Source of the DNA: Acetobacter cibinongensis
GTDB taxonomy: Bacteria > Pseudomonadota > Alphaproteobacteria > Acetobacterales > Acetobacteraceae
Assembly: GCF_000963925.1 (NCBI RefSeq)
Contig: NZ_BAMV01000017.1
Span: forward strand, 248,001 to 312,000
Direction: 5' to 3'
Length of the DNA: 64,000 nucleotides
Below the pieces are notes generated by a model. It made no database searches and was not told the origin of the DNA. It worked only from the letters and a program-made list of their open reading frames with translations. The translations under genes and the position numbers were made by a program. Shown here piece by piece: positions 53,762 to 63,251 of this stretch; the first letter of the stretch is position 1; each line of letters starts with the position of its first letter.

Positions 53762-55408
53762 ATGGCAAACATCAGCCCATTGGCAGGACATAAGCTACCC
53801 GCAGCAGATCTGGCCGATATTCCCGCTCTTCTGTCAGCGTATTATGACCGCAAACCGGACCCTGCCATTGCAACCCAGCGTGTGGCGTTTGGAACATCGG
53901 GTCACCGTGGTTCACCGTTGCATACCAGCTTTAATGAAAACCATATTCTGGCAATCTGTGAGGCTATTGCCCGCTACCGCAAGGCGGAAGGCATTGATGG
54001 CCCGCTTTTTCTGGGCATAGATAGCCATGCCGTATCAGCGCCTGCTCAGCGGAGCGCGCTGGAGGTTCTGGCGGCGCACGGCATTTCTGTGCACATTGAC
54101 CAGGCAGACGGTTACACCCCAACGCCTGTGATCTCTCATGCTATTCTGACGTATAATAAAGGCCGTACCACGGGTCTTGCTGATGGTATTGTGGTCACAC
54201 CCTCTCACAATCCACCCATTGATGGCGGGTTTAAATACAATCCGTCCCATGGTGGCCCGGCCGATACAGCTATTACAAAAGCCATTCAGGACATGGCGAA
54301 CGGATTTCTGGCTGATGGGCTGAAAGACGTAAAACGCCTGAGTTATGAAGAGGCGATCAAACAGCCCTGCATTACCAAATATGACTTTGTGACGCCGTAT
54401 GTGGCGGACCTTGAGTCTGTTATTGATATGGCCGCTATTCGGGACGCAAAAGTCCGGATTGGCATTGATCCGCTCGGTGGTGCCGCAGTGGATTACTGGC
54501 AGCGGATTGTTGACCATTATGGTCTGAACGCCACCATTGTCAGCAATGAAGTTGATCCGCAGTTTGGCTTTATGACGGCTGACTGGGATGGCCAGATCCG
54601 TATGGATTGCTCTTCCCCCTATGCCATGGCGCGGCTGATTAATCTGGGTTCAGAATTTAATGTCGCTTTTGCGAATGACACGGATGCAGACCGTCATGGC
54701 ATTGTGGCGCAACCTGATGGGCTGTTGAACCCTAACCATTATCTGGCTGTTGCAATTTCCTACCTGTACCAGAATCGCCCGCAGTGGAGCAAAGATCTGG
54801 GGATTGGCAAAACACTGGTGAGCAGCAGCCTGATAGACCGTGTTGCGGCAGAGCTGGGCCGTAAACTGGTTGAGGTTCCGGTTGGGCTGAAGTGGTTTGT
54901 GCCCGGCCTTATGGATGGATCACTGGGTTTTGGCGGTGAGGAAAGTGCAGGGGCCACCTTCTTGCGGCGTGATGGCACGGTTTGGACAACAGATAAGGAC
55001 GGCTTGATCCTGAGTCTTCTTGCTGCGGAAATTACAGCCAAAACAGGTAAAAACCCGAGCCAGCATTACCACGAGATCAGTGCGCGGTTGGGCACACCCT
55101 ACTATCAGCGCATAGATGCTGCGGCTACGCCGGACCAGAAAGCAAAGCTTTCCAAGCTGTCTCCCGAGCAATATCCAGGGGATACGCTGGCGGGTGAGGC
55201 TATTACAGCCAAGCTGACCAAGGCTCCCGGCAATGGGGCAGCGATTGGTGGCCTGAAAGTGACCACACAAGATGGTTGGTTTGCGGCCCGTCCGTCCGGC
55301 ACGGAAGATGTGTACAAGATTTATGCGGAAAGCTTTAAAGGCCCTGAACATTTGAAAGAAATTCAGGAAGAGGCACAGGCAGTTATTAGCAAGGTTCTGT
55401 CTGCTTAA
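53762..55408 (+). CDS. pgm: Phosphoglucomutase (alpha-D-glucose specific)
   Basis: A 548-aa alpha-D-phosphohexomutase interconverting glucose 1- and 6-phosphate, close to E. coli Pgm (546 aa). The phosphoserine loop [11 protein letters not shown] (catalytic Ser), the metal loop [10 protein letters not shown], the sugar-binding [15 protein letters not shown] and the phosphate loop [15 protein letters not shown] are all intact. The N-terminal FGTSGHRGS is also conserved. It supplies sugar nucleotides for polysaccharides. A GTGAGGAG ribosome site precedes the ATG. It is transcribed alone. Confidence 0.96.
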   Translation: MANISPLAGHKLPAADLADIPALLSAYYDRKPDPAIATQRVAFGTSGHRGSPLHTSFNENHILAICEAIARYRKAEGIDGPLFLGIDSHAVSAPAQRSALEVLAAHGISVHIDQADGYTPTPVISHAILTYNKGRTTGLADGIVVTPSHNPPIDGGFKYNPSHGGPADTAITKAIQDMANGFLADGLKDVKRLSYEEAIKQPCITKYDFVTPYVADLESVIDMAAIRDAKVRIGIDPLGGAAVDYWQRIVDHYGLNATIVSNEVDPQFGFMTADWDGQIRMDCSSPYAMARLINLGSEFNVAFANDTDADRHGIVAQPDGLLNPNHYLAVAISYLYQNRPQWSKDLGIGKTLVSSSLIDRVAAELGRKLVEVPVGLKWFVPGLMDGSLGFGGEESAGATFLRRDGTVWTTDKDGLILSLLAAEITAKTGKNPSQHYHEISARLGTPYYQRIDAAATPDQKAKLSKLSPEQYPGDTLAGEAITAKLTKAPGNGAAIGGLKVTTQDGWFAARPSGTEDVYKIYAESFKGPEHLKEIQEEAQAVISKVLSA

Positions 55409-55420
55409 GCTCGTAAATTT

Positions 55421-55452
55421 GCGCCCTCACGGCTTTTGCTGTGGGGGTACGC
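55421..55452 (+). other. Hairpin after pgm
   Basis: CCCTCACGGC / GCTGTGGGGG pairs over 10 bp (two G-U) with a TTTT loop, extended by GCG / CGC. It lies ~12 nt after the stop. No T-run follows, so it is a possible 3'-end structure rather than a clear terminator. Confidence 0.5.
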
Positions 55453-55590
55453 AACTAAGAGAAAAATTATGAATACCTGGCCCCCGTTACAAAGGGCAGG
55501 GCGATTTTCTGAGAGTAGCACCGAAGCTTTACTTGGCTAAAAGCAGAACTCTCACAGTAAAAAATCATGTAATTTTTGGTGTGATGAGGT

Positions 55591-55904
55591 GGTGTCCGCG
55601 ACGGGATTCGAACCCATGGCCCCAGGATTCATACCACTTCGGTTTTCACCGCCCCGCCTTTGCATATGCAAAAGCGTGTTCGTGGTCTGGACTGTCCCTT
55701 TGCCCTAGACCGTATGGTCCTTAGGCATCGCCCATCCAGTCTCTACACCTTCCGGCCTTTTCAGGCGCGGCTTGGCTCGGGATTGGCACGACCCAAGAGG
55801 GTCAGAGCGTTCCCCGACTTTGAGCGAATACACCATGGGGTTTCCCGTCATGGCGCCCAATTACATTAGGAATCCTGTGCTCTATCCTGCTGAGCTACGC
55901 GGAC
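55591..55904 (-). tRNA. tRNA-Arg (CCU) interrupted by a group I intron
   Basis: Exon 1 is 55904-55868 (37 nt: acceptor GTCCGCG, D-arm, anticodon stem CAGGA and TTCCT). Exon 2 is 55630-55591 (40 nt, beginning AATCCTG, with T-loop GGGTTCGAATCCC, acceptor CGCGGAC, discriminator A and encoded CCA). Joined, they give a 77-nt cloverleaf with a 5-bp anticodon stem and loop TTCCTAA, anticodon CCT. A 237-nt insertion separates them directly after the anticodon. The exons lose meaning as a tRNA unless it is removed. Decodes the AGG codon. Confidence 0.93.
55631..55867 (-). ncRNA. Group I self-splicing intron in tRNA-Arg
   Basis: 237 nt. The 5' exon ends in U and the intron ends in G, the group I rule. 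The internal guide GGGAA (in GACGGGAAACC) pairs with the exon end TTCCT, giving the U-G pair at the splice site (P1). Core elements are recognisable: an R-like stretch GTGTAGAGACTGGATGG and an S-like stretch AAAGGGACAGTCCAGACC that can form P7, preceded by a P/Q-like AATCCCGAGCC. The short length without an open frame fits the IC3-type tRNA introns known from a few alphaproteobacteria and cyanobacteria. No homing endonuclease is present. Confidence 0.9.
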
Positions 55905-55950
55905 ACACCGGCCCTGCTTATACCAGACAGGTCTGTCCCGGCAAGAGCGC

Positions 55951-56967
55951 TTAATACCGCCGCGCTGCACGCGCCGCTTTGGCGCAGAGAGTGGCAACAT
56001 GGCGCTTGCATAACAGCTCGTCTGGCGCACCAGTCTGCTTGCAGGCCAATTCAAGCGCCTGCGTCTCTTGTAGGGCTTCTGTTAGCGCTGCGAGTGACCA
56101 GAGGTCCAGCGCACGGTTAAACCCTGCGGTCCGTTTAAAGAACACAGGGGGGCGGAGTGCTTTTACAGCCTCCGTCCGGCTTTCTCCATCAGCCATGGCC
56201 GCCCGCACACGGCGCAGACGGTGTAAATGGCTGAGAAAAGCCCGGGCAATGGTAATGGGGCTGGTACCCTCAGCCAAGGCTCGCTCTATGGCCAGGTCAG
56301 CATCGGCTCTGCGTCCTTCCGTTGCCGCAAAGGCGGCATCTTCTATGGATACGCTGCCAGCATCTCCAATGCAGGCTCGTGCATCATCCAGTGTCAGGGT
56401 TCCGGTGTCTCCGGCATAGAGCGCCAGTTTTTCAACTTCGCTGCGTGCAGCCCCTCGGTCTGACCCCAAACGCCCTGTCAGCCAATGCAGAGCATCCTGC
56501 TCTATACGAACATGATGTGCGGTCAGCATTTGGGTAATAGTGCCCTCCAGCGTGCGCCCTTCTTCCGGGTAACATCCTACGCTTGCGCAATCCTGCCGTT
56601 TTTCAAGCAGGGCACGTAGCTTTGAGCGCGAAGGAAGGCTTGGCGCTTCCAGAATAACCAAAGTGTCTGTCGGGGCGTCGAGCAGAGTTGTTACGGCTTT
56701 GAGTAAGCTGTCAGACGCGTCCCGCACACGCACGACGCGCCGCCCGCCCATGAGGGAGAGGGCCGTGGCTTCTTCTTCCAGCCTGTCGTGTGTTTCCTTG
56801 TCCAAAACGGCAACGCGGAACGGGTCATCGGTGGAACCGGCAATCTGGCGTGTGGCATCCTGCGCCCGTTCACGGATCAGGCCAGTGTCTTCCCCATGCA
56901 GCAGAATGACGTGCCATGCTCCGGGGTCTTTCGTGACACGGGGGAGGGAGCGTGCGTCAATTTTCAT
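55951..56967 (-). CDS. holA: DNA polymerase III subunit delta
   Basis: A 338-aa clamp-loader subunit (E. coli HolA is 343 aa). The N-terminal AAA-like fold begins KIDARSLPRVTKDPGAWHVILLHGEDTGLIRERAQ, and LEAPSLPSRSKLRALLEKR follows. The helical lid and collar region contain SEVEKLALYAG, ISIARAFLSHLHRL-type text (TIARAFLSHLHRLRRVRA) and FFKRTAGF. It opens the beta clamp. It lies 61 bp after lptE in the DUF3576-leuS-lptE-holA order usual in alphaproteobacteria. Confidence 0.93.
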   Translation of the reverse strand: MKIDARSLPRVTKDPGAWHVILLHGEDTGLIRERAQDATRQIAGSTDDPFRVAVLDKETHDRLEEEATALSLMGGRRVVRVRDASDSLLKAVTTLLDAPTDTLVILEAPSLPSRSKLRALLEKRQDCASVGCYPEEGRTLEGTITQMLTAHHVRIEQDALHWLTGRLGSDRGAARSEVEKLALYAGDTGTLTLDDARACIGDAGSVSIEDAAFAATEGRRADADLAIERALAEGTSPITIARAFLSHLHRLRRVRAAMADGESRTEAVKALRPPVFFKRTAGFNRALDLWSLAALTEALQETQALELACKQTGAPDELLCKRHVATLCAKAARAARRY

Positions 56968-57028
56968 GGTTCAGCCCAAAGTTTCATGCAGGGTTCTGGC
57001 GTAACCCTGCAATGGTGCATCCTGACAG

Positions 57029-57733
57029 TTACAGAGCGCCAGCGCTTGGTGCGCCGCGCCCTGTCGCCATGTCGGGAATAGCGTCTGCACCTTCTTCTTC
57101 CATCGGGGACTGCTTCTCGGAATCAGGCATGGCGTTGGGGGTTGGGTAGTAGGTTTTTGGCCCTTGTGCACGCTTGACAGAGGGGGCGGCGTGGGTGCGG
57201 AACCACGTGGCAACCTGCTGTGTTACCTGCTCGGCTAAGGCTTGCGTAACACGGGCAGTTGCCGTCTCGCTATTTAAAGTCTGTGCAAAATATTGTTCGT
57301 ACAGGGAGCTGTAGCCGTCCATGCTACTGGCATCGCCCTCTGCCAAGAGTTTGGGATTTTGCTCAACAGTGTAAAGCTGCCAATGGGCATGAGCATTGAT
57401 ACGGATACGGCCTGCGGTGTTGTCCGCATGAATATCAATGACTTCCTGCCCAATACTGGGCTGGGCATACAGAGTGTAGCCTCCAGGGTTTTCGGGGCCG
57501 TCCCCTGCCATATTCTGCTGAAGCGCCAGGCGCATTAACTGGCCTGTGCGTTCAGGAATGTTGGCGACATAAACCTGCTTCAGTTCGTCTTCCACCGGCA
57601 CGGTATTCTTGGCACCCTGCGTACCATAGAGCGGCTGAAACCCGCAGCCACTCAGGGCTACAGGCAGCGTCAGCAGCGGCAGGACTGTAAGAGAACGGGC
57701 CAGAGCAGCGCGAAAAGAGCGGGAGTGGGACAT
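57029..57733 (-). CDS. lptE: LPS-assembly lipoprotein LptE
   Basis: A 234-aa outer-membrane lipoprotein that plugs LptD in lipopolysaccharide export. The signal peptide ends in a lipobox ALSGC with Cys30, followed by GFQPLYG, the signature of LptE. The middle part (VANIPERTGQLMRLALQQ, YTLYAQP) matches the family. The C-terminal ~50 residues are charged, low-complexity and longer than in E. coli. The start overlaps the leuS stop by one base. Confidence 0.9.
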   Translation of the reverse strand: MSHSRSFRAALARSLTVLPLLTLPVALSGCGFQPLYGTQGAKNTVPVEDELKQVYVANIPERTGQLMRLALQQNMAGDGPENPGGYTLYAQPSIGQEVIDIHADNTAGRIRINAHAHWQLYTVEQNPKLLAEGDASSMDGYSSLYEQYFAQTLNSETATARVTQALAEQVTQQVATWFRTHAAPSVKRAQGPKTYYPTPNAMPDSEKQSPMEEEGADAIPDMATGRGAPSAGAL

Positions 57734-60372
57734 CAGCCTGCCGTTACAAAGTTAACAATTCGGTTAGGCACATGGACCCGTTTGACAATCCGTTTGCCTT
57801 CCAGCAACCGGGCCACATTGGGCTCGGCCTCGGCACGGGCCACTACGGCATCCTTGTCTTCATCCGGAGCCGCTTCAATCGTACCGCGCAGCTTACCCAT
57901 GATCTGCACGGCAATGGTGACTTGCGTTGCTGCCAGCAGGGAAGGCTCTGCTTCCGGCCAGGGCTGCTGAACAACCATGGGCGCGTCCGGCTCAAGCTGG
58001 GAGAACATTTCTTCTGCCAGATGCGGCATCATGGGGGCGGACAGCAGGCACAGGGTACGGGCTGCCTCACGGCGGGCAAAAGCCATGCCTGTGGCGTCAG
58101 CCGTTTTTTCTGCGTCCGCCAGAGCGGATGTCAGTTCATGCAGGCGGGCAACAGCCACATTGATGGCAAAGCTTTCCAGTGCTTCCGTAACGGCGGCAAT
58201 GGTGCGGTGGGTTGCGCGACGCAGGGCATCTGCCTGCGCGGCAATGTCAGCGGGGCAGGCGTCTTGCGCGGGAACGGTTTCTGCGACCGTACGGACCAGA
58301 CGGAAAAGGCGTTGTGCAAAACGGGCTGCCCCGGCAACGCCTGCTTCTGTCCATTCCATGTCGCGTTCCGGCGGGCTGTCTGAAAGAACGAACCATCGGG
58401 CCGTATCAGCACCAAAGCGCTCAATAATGGCCACCGGGGCCACAGTATTACGCTTGGATTTGGACATTTTCTCTACACGCCCAACGGTGACGGGTTCATC
58501 CGTCCCACGTTTGGTGGCTGTGTCACCCTTACGCTCTACTTCTTCCGGATAGAGCCAGTTGCCTGAAGCATCCTTATAGCTTTCATGGCTGACCATGCCT
58601 TGCGTAAACAGACCGGCAAACGGTTCACTTACGTTCAGGTGGCCAGTTTTCTGCATGGCTTTGGTGAAGAAGCGCGCATAGAGCAGGTGCAGAATGGCAT
58701 GTTCAATGCCGCCAATATACTGGTCTACAGCCAGCCAGCCATCTGCGGCATCCCGCACGGTGGGGGTGTCCGCTTTTGGTGCTGTAAAGCGGGCAAAATA
58801 CCATGAGCTATCGACAAATGTGTCAAACGTGTCGGTCTCACGCGTAGCGGGTTTGCCGCATTTGGGGCAGTCAACATGTTTCCATGTGGGGTGGTGGTCC
58901 AGCGGGTTGCCCGGCTTATCAAACGTGACATCTTCCGGCAGTTTGACCGGTAGCTGTGCGTCTGGCACGGGCACTGCACCGCACTCTTCACAATGAATAA
59001 CCGGAATAGGGCAGCCCCAGTACCGCTGGCGGGAAACACCCCAGTCACGCAGGCGCCAGTTGGTCACTCCTTTGCCAACGCCCAGCCCTTCAAGGCGGGC
59101 AATGGCTTCACGGCGCGCTTCCTCCGTGCTCAACCCATCCAGAAAGCCTGAATTGATCATGGTGCCATCACCGGTAAAGGCGTTTTTGGTAATGGCGAAG
59201 TCTGCGGCATCTTTACCCGGTGGCAGCACCACAGGGGTTACCGGCAGAGAATATTTGTGTGCGAAATCAAGATCGCGCTGATCCCCGGATGGGCAGCCAA
59301 ACAGCGCGCCTGTGCCGTAATCCATCAGCACAAAATTGGCGATCCAGATTGGAAAGCTTTTATCCAGGAACGGATGGTTGACGCGCAGGCCCGTATCAAA
59401 GCCGCGTTTTTCAGCCGTTTCCACGGCTTCCACGGATGTGCCCAGGCGGCGGCATTCTGCAATAAAGTCTGCGGCCTGAGCATTCTGCTGCCCGACCCAT
59501 GCTGCCAGCGGGTGATCTGGGGCAATGGCAAGGAAAGACATGCCAAACAGGGTGTCTGGTCGTGTGGTAAAAACCTCAAGCGCGTTAAGGTTGGTGTCCA
59601 GCCCAGCAGGAGGCTGATGAAGGGAGAACGTGACATGCGCCCCTTCTGAGCGGCCAATCCAGCGTTCCTGCATGGTGCGGACACGGTCTGGCCAGCGGTC
59701 AAGGCTCTTCAGGCCATCTAGCAGGTCTTCTGCAAAATCGGTGATTTTCAGAAACCACTGAGAGAGTTTCTTCTTCTCAATTGGCGCGCCTGAGCGCCAA
59801 CCGCAGCCATCTACAACCTGTTCGTTCGCCAGAACGGTCTGGTCCACCGGGTCCCAGTTGACCCAGCTTTCCCGGCGTTCCACCAACCCTGCCTGCATGA
59901 AGTCCAGAAACAGCTTCTGCTGCTTGCCGTAATAGTCTGGCAGGCAGGTGGCAATTTCACGGTCCCAGTTCAGGGAGAACCCGAGGCGCTGGAGCGTGGT
60001 GCGCATGGCCGCAATATTGTTGAGCGTCCATTCCTGCGGGTGAACGCCGCGCTCACGTGCGGCATTTTCTGCGGGAAGGCCAAAGGCATCCCACCCCATA
60101 GGATGAAGAACGGCGTAGCCACGGGCGCGCTTGTAGCGGGCAACCACGTCCCCCAGAGCATAATTGCGGACATGGCCCATGTGCAACTGGCCGGAGGGGT
60201 AGGGGAACATCTCCAGTACATAATATTTGGGGCGGTCAGCCGGGGGAACATCCGGCACGGTAAAGACACTTGCCTGGTCCCACGCCTTCTGCCAGCGGGG
60301 TTCGACAGAATCGAAATCGTAAGATGTGGCAGAAGGAGCCGCTGTGGCTGGTGTGTTGGCAGGCTGTGTCAT
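57733..60372 (-). CDS. leuS: Leucyl-tRNA synthetase
   Basis: An 879-aa class I synthetase, close to E. coli LeuS (860). The HIGH-type motif is [22 protein letters not shown] is MSKSKRNTV and a tRNA-binding C-terminal domain is present. The zinc-knuckle-like CEECGAVPV and CPKCGK pairs are visible. The CP1 editing domain contains [22 protein letters not shown] and [13 protein letters not shown]. That last motif normally reads with His before Asp (AHDQRD), but here it is Gly, which might affect proofreading. It is followed directly by lptE. Confidence 0.97.
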   Translation of the reverse strand: MTQPANTPATAAPSATSYDFDSVEPRWQKAWDQASVFTVPDVPPADRPKYYVLEMFPYPSGQLHMGHVRNYALGDVVARYKRARGYAVLHPMGWDAFGLPAENAARERGVHPQEWTLNNIAAMRTTLQRLGFSLNWDREIATCLPDYYGKQQKLFLDFMQAGLVERRESWVNWDPVDQTVLANEQVVDGCGWRSGAPIEKKKLSQWFLKITDFAEDLLDGLKSLDRWPDRVRTMQERWIGRSEGAHVTFSLHQPPAGLDTNLNALEVFTTRPDTLFGMSFLAIAPDHPLAAWVGQQNAQAADFIAECRRLGTSVEAVETAEKRGFDTGLRVNHPFLDKSFPIWIANFVLMDYGTGALFGCPSGDQRDLDFAHKYSLPVTPVVLPPGKDAADFAITKNAFTGDGTMINSGFLDGLSTEEARREAIARLEGLGVGKGVTNWRLRDWGVSRQRYWGCPIPVIHCEECGAVPVPDAQLPVKLPEDVTFDKPGNPLDHHPTWKHVDCPKCGKPATRETDTFDTFVDSSWYFARFTAPKADTPTVRDAADGWLAVDQYIGGIEHAILHLLYARFFTKAMQKTGHLNVSEPFAGLFTQGMVSHESYKDASGNWLYPEEVERKGDTATKRGTDEPVTVGRVEKMSKSKRNTVAPVAIIERFGADTARWFVLSDSPPERDMEWTEAGVAGAARFAQRLFRLVRTVAETVPAQDACPADIAAQADALRRATHRTIAAVTEALESFAINVAVARLHELTSALADAEKTADATGMAFARREAARTLCLLSAPMMPHLAEEMFSQLEPDAPMVVQQPWPEAEPSLLAATQVTIAVQIMGKLRGTIEAAPDEDKDAVVARAEAEPNVARLLEGKRIVKRVHVPNRIVNFVTAG

Positions 60373-60427
60373 GGAACTCGTACAAATGAAGAGAGAGAAT
60401 TAGGGAGCGCTGAAAAACCGGGCTGGA

Positions 60428-60967
60428 TTAGTTGTCCCGGTTGCCGTTGTCAGCGCGCAGCTTGCGGGCGCGGGACAGGATGCGTGCCCCAATGTCAGAC
60501 GCCGTATTGCCTGCGGCTGGTGTGTCGACCCACTCCGTCCCCTGTTTGACCTGCCGGAAAACGGACAGGCGCAGGGCGTCTGACCGCAGGCGGCGGTCAA
60601 TAATGAAGGCGGTAATCTTGAAGCGTTCATCATGTGCTGCGGGCGGCGTGTACCAGTCCGTCAGGATAATGCCGCCCTCGGCATCCGCTGTGGCAACGGG
60701 CATGAAGGAGATGGTGTCCAGCGTGGCGCGCCAGAGATACGCGTTGACCCCGCCTTTCAGCTTATCCTCACCGCCTGAGGCACCGCGGTCTTCTGCCATA
60801 AGGTGGTTGCGTGGGGCTGTGAGGTCACCCACAGATTTGGGAGAGCTTGAGCAGGCGGACAAAGCGGCCAGACCCAGCAGGGCTGCGGTGGGAAGCCAGG
60901 ACGTGCCGCGCAGTGACTGTGCGGCAGAACCGGAGGCGGAACGGCAGGGCATAAGACGACGTGGCAT
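60428..60967 (-). CDS. DUF3576-family lipoprotein
   Basis: A 179-aa lipoprotein. The signal peptide ends in LAALSAC (lipobox, Cys39). The mature part has the sequence YLWRATLDTISFMPVATADAEGGIILTDWYTPP, typical of the alphaproteobacterial DUF3576 family, followed by RFKITAFIIDRRLRSDALRLSVFRQ. Function is unknown; its constant position upstream of leuS-lptE-holA suggests envelope biogenesis. The long N-terminal region before the hydrophobic core suggests a start further in (for example MPCRS), but no RBS decides this. Confidence 0.85.
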   Translation of the reverse strand: MPRRLMPCRSASGSAAQSLRGTSWLPTAALLGLAALSACSSSPKSVGDLTAPRNHLMAEDRGASGGEDKLKGGVNAYLWRATLDTISFMPVATADAEGGIILTDWYTPPAAHDERFKITAFIIDRRLRSDALRLSVFRQVKQGTEWVDTPAAGNTASDIGARILSRARKLRADNGNRDN

Positions 60968-61138
60968 AATGTCGGTACGGCTCCTTCGGCGCGGGGCGTC
61001 GATATTTCCAGTCCTGCCTTTAGTCTGTTTTCAGGCCAGGCACCGGTTCGTGGTCACAGGGGTCTTGCCTGCCTTCATATCGTGTCGGGGCAGTCCCGCC
61101 AAGCGTCTGCGTGCGTAAGGCGTATAAGCGTGGTCTGG

Positions 61139-62236
61139 TTATGGGTTTGTGACCGGAACACAGGGTACGCCCTGCTGCCGCAGGCTTGTGCAGATTGTGC
61201 CGGTTTGCTCGGGCGGAAGCCCCGCAAGGCGGGTGCGCCAGACAGGGTGCGCAGCCCCGGCAGGGGAGATCAGATCAATCTGGCTGACGGCGTTTGCGAG
61301 CGCTGTAGAGCTTTGGCGGGCTAGTGCCGTGGCATGCAGGGCGCGGTCCTGTGTGGAGAATGCGCCAATCTGAATACTGGCGGCATAGGTTGCGGCATTA
61401 TCCTGCCGCCATATGGCCGCAGCCGCGGGGGCGGCATAAGCGGGTGCTGCCGTAGCGGGCTGCGCATAGCTTGTAGCAGGTGCGGGTGTATCACCCGAGG
61501 AAACAGCAATGGCACCATCCGCTCCATTATAGGGCGCGGGTGCCGCAATGCTGTCATCAGGCAAAGGAGGCGCTGTGCCTGTTGCGTAGTGCGGTGTGGA
61601 CGCCGGAACAGCGGTTTCCGCCACAACCCGGACCGGAGGCGTGGGCGCTGGCGCATACGCAATCTGGGTAGGTTGCAGCAGGGCGGGCACGGGGTCATTG
61701 AGGTGCGGTTTGATAGCTGCCATGTAGGTCTTGGCATAGTCCGGCAGGGCAGTGCCACGCGTCCTGTGGTTTTCTGCGCATTGAGGGCCGCAGTTATAGG
61801 CTGCCAGAAATTGCGGAGACCCGAAACGGTCATACAGTTCACGAATATAACCGCTGCCCGCCATAATATTATCGTGCGGGTCATACGGGTCTGAGCCCAG
61901 ACTGTAGCGTTGCGCCAGCTCGTAATATGTTGCGGGTTTTATTTGCATAAGCCCCACAGCGCCATGAACCGAGCGCACTTTACGGCCCCGAATATACTGA
62001 TGACCGCCAGATTCCTGCTGCATGACAGCGCGGATCCAGGATTGTGGGATTGAAAACCGATTAGAGGCTTCCTGAATGTAGCTGCTCCACTGGTTGACGC
62101 TGGAGCCCGCCACTGGTGTGCGCATAACCGGTTGGCTTGCACAGGCAGATAAAGCTGCCAGCCCAGCCACCGAGAGCACGGTCACAACACGGGGCATACC
62201 CCGGATGGCGCGCTGTTTTTCACACACAGTTTTCAT
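61139..62236 (-). CDS. Lytic transglycosylase lipoprotein with SPOR-like C-terminus
   Basis: 365 aa. A lipobox LSACASQ (Cys32) marks an outer-membrane lipoprotein. Residues ~47-170 form an SLT-type lysozyme-like domain: IPQSWIRAVMQQESGGHQY (catalytic Glu75), GLMQIKPATYYEL and YDPHDNIMAGSGYIRELYDRFGSPQFLAAYNCG. A Pro/Ala-rich linker (~190-285) leads to a SPOR-like tail (SIQIGAFSTQDRALHATALARQ), which would bind denuded peptidoglycan at the septum. It cleaves glycan strands non-hydrolytically. Confidence 0.9.
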   Translation of the reverse strand: MKTVCEKQRAIRGMPRVVTVLSVAGLAALSACASQPVMRTPVAGSSVNQWSSYIQEASNRFSIPQSWIRAVMQQESGGHQYIRGRKVRSVHGAVGLMQIKPATYYELAQRYSLGSDPYDPHDNIMAGSGYIRELYDRFGSPQFLAAYNCGPQCAENHRTRGTALPDYAKTYMAAIKPHLNDPVPALLQPTQIAYAPAPTPPVRVVAETAVPASTPHYATGTAPPLPDDSIAAPAPYNGADGAIAVSSGDTPAPATSYAQPATAAPAYAAPAAAAIWRQDNAATYAASIQIGAFSTQDRALHATALARQSSTALANAVSQIDLISPAGAAHPVWRTRLAGLPPEQTGTICTSLRQQGVPCVPVTNP

Positions 62237-62311
62237 GGAGCTGTAATCTGCCCGCGTTGGCGGCGGGATGCAATCTGCGAGGCAGGAGGATTACACTCCT
62301 GCCCGGCATTT

Positions 62312-62575
62312 TTAGCAGGATTTATGACGTGGGAGTTGCGGGCTGCCGCTCACGCTTTGTGCAATATCCTGCATCAGGTCCGGGTTGGTGCGCCGTATCT
62401 GCCCGGCACGCAGAATGCTGGCGGCGGAGGCACCTGTGCCGCCAGAGGCCCATTGCTCCATGAACTGTAGGTCCGACAGGCTGGTGGCCCCATGCTGGCG
62501 CAGGGCGCGGTGGGCTGCAAGGCTGCATAAAGTGGGGCGAAGTTTAGTGGTCTGCATGGCTGAAAAACGATTCAT
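62312..62575 (-). CDS. Hypothetical protein, 87 aa
   Basis: The ATG at 62575 opens an 87-aa frame on the same strand as its neighbours, ending 76 nt before the transglycosylase start. It is Ala/Leu/Gln-rich, with a short hydrophobic-polar pattern (LCSLAAHRALRQHG, LQFMEQWASGGTGASAAS) and no signal peptide, membrane helix or recognised motif. No good ribosome site is visible. It may be a real small gene or a chance frame. I cannot tell. Confidence 0.4.
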   Translation of the reverse strand: MNRFSAMQTTKLRPTLCSLAAHRALRQHGATSLSDLQFMEQWASGGTGASAASILRAGQIRRTNPDLMQDIAQSVSGSPQLPRHKSC

Positions 62576-62677
62576 GGTTCTAAGTCTGTGAATAACGCGC
62601 AAACCTAGAGCATTACGAATATGTCATTTTCAAGGGCGTTTGATAACACTTTCTATTGATGCCCTGTACGCCGGGCC

Positions 62678-63241
62678 TTAACGCTTCTGTTTTTCCTGCA
62701 AAATGCGTGCGCCCAAGGACTCCAGGGCAGCTCGTAGCGGGCTCTCTTCCATATCTGGCACAACACAGCTTGGTGCGGGCCGCAGGCTTTTCCGGCGGGA
62801 GGACGTGGTCAGACGAACTCCGGCCTGGGGGTCCTGCACAAAACGGAGTCGGGTGACCAGAGTATGGCCGCACCAGGTGTTGATACGGGCTATAAGTGTG
62901 CTGCTGAGATGCTGTAATTCCATGGCAACCGGCCCAGCGCAGGCAATGGTCAAGGTGCCAGCGCTCAGTTTGCTGGGCGTGGTTACGGCGGCATGGGCAG
63001 GCCCCATAATATCCGCCCAATCGGTAAAGACCTGAACACTGGCCGGGGAGCGGCGGCGGAAAGCTGGCGCTGTCACGGCTGGCAGCAGGGACGCAAGGCT
63101 GCGCGCGGCAAATGCCCGTTTGGGGGGCGGGGACGGCGGTTCAGTCTTGCTGCGGGCAGGGCGTGTAGGGGTGGCAGGTTTGGCACGCGGGGTGGTGCGC
63201 GCAGTCTGACCCATCTTGCCGGGGGCACTCTCCTTCGTCAT
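62678..63241 (-). CDS. DciA-like (DUF721) protein
   Basis: A 187-aa protein with a basic, Pro/Thr-rich N-terminal ~45 residues, then a DUF721-type KH-like domain: FTDWADIMGPAHAAVTTPSKL and GTLTIACAGPVAMELQHLSSTLIARINTW. It closes with a Cys-containing, Arg-rich segment and an amphipathic helix (LRAALESLGARILQEKQKR). DciA loads the DnaB helicase in bacteria lacking DnaC. Alphaproteobacterial members like this are commonly adjacent to mutY, as here; the starts are only 10 bp apart, divergent. Confidence 0.87.
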   Translation of the reverse strand: MTKESAPGKMGQTARTTPRAKPATPTRPARSKTEPPSPPPKRAFAARSLASLLPAVTAPAFRRRSPASVQVFTDWADIMGPAHAAVTTPSKLSAGTLTIACAGPVAMELQHLSSTLIARINTWCGHTLVTRLRFVQDPQAGVRLTTSSRRKSLRPAPSCVVPDMEESPLRAALESLGARILQEKQKR

Positions 63242-63251
63242 AACGTCCTCC

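Noticed and set aside
55533-55954. Short open frames (60-69 aa) across the intron-containing tRNA region
   Set aside because: They overlap tRNA exons and ribozyme core sequence, lack ribosome sites and have no protein-like composition. They are explained by the tRNA and intron.
61400-61640. Repetitive-looking Pro/Ala stretch read as a tandem repeat
   Set aside because: It is the low-complexity linker of the lytic transglycosylase. The DNA units are irregular and do not form a true repeat array.
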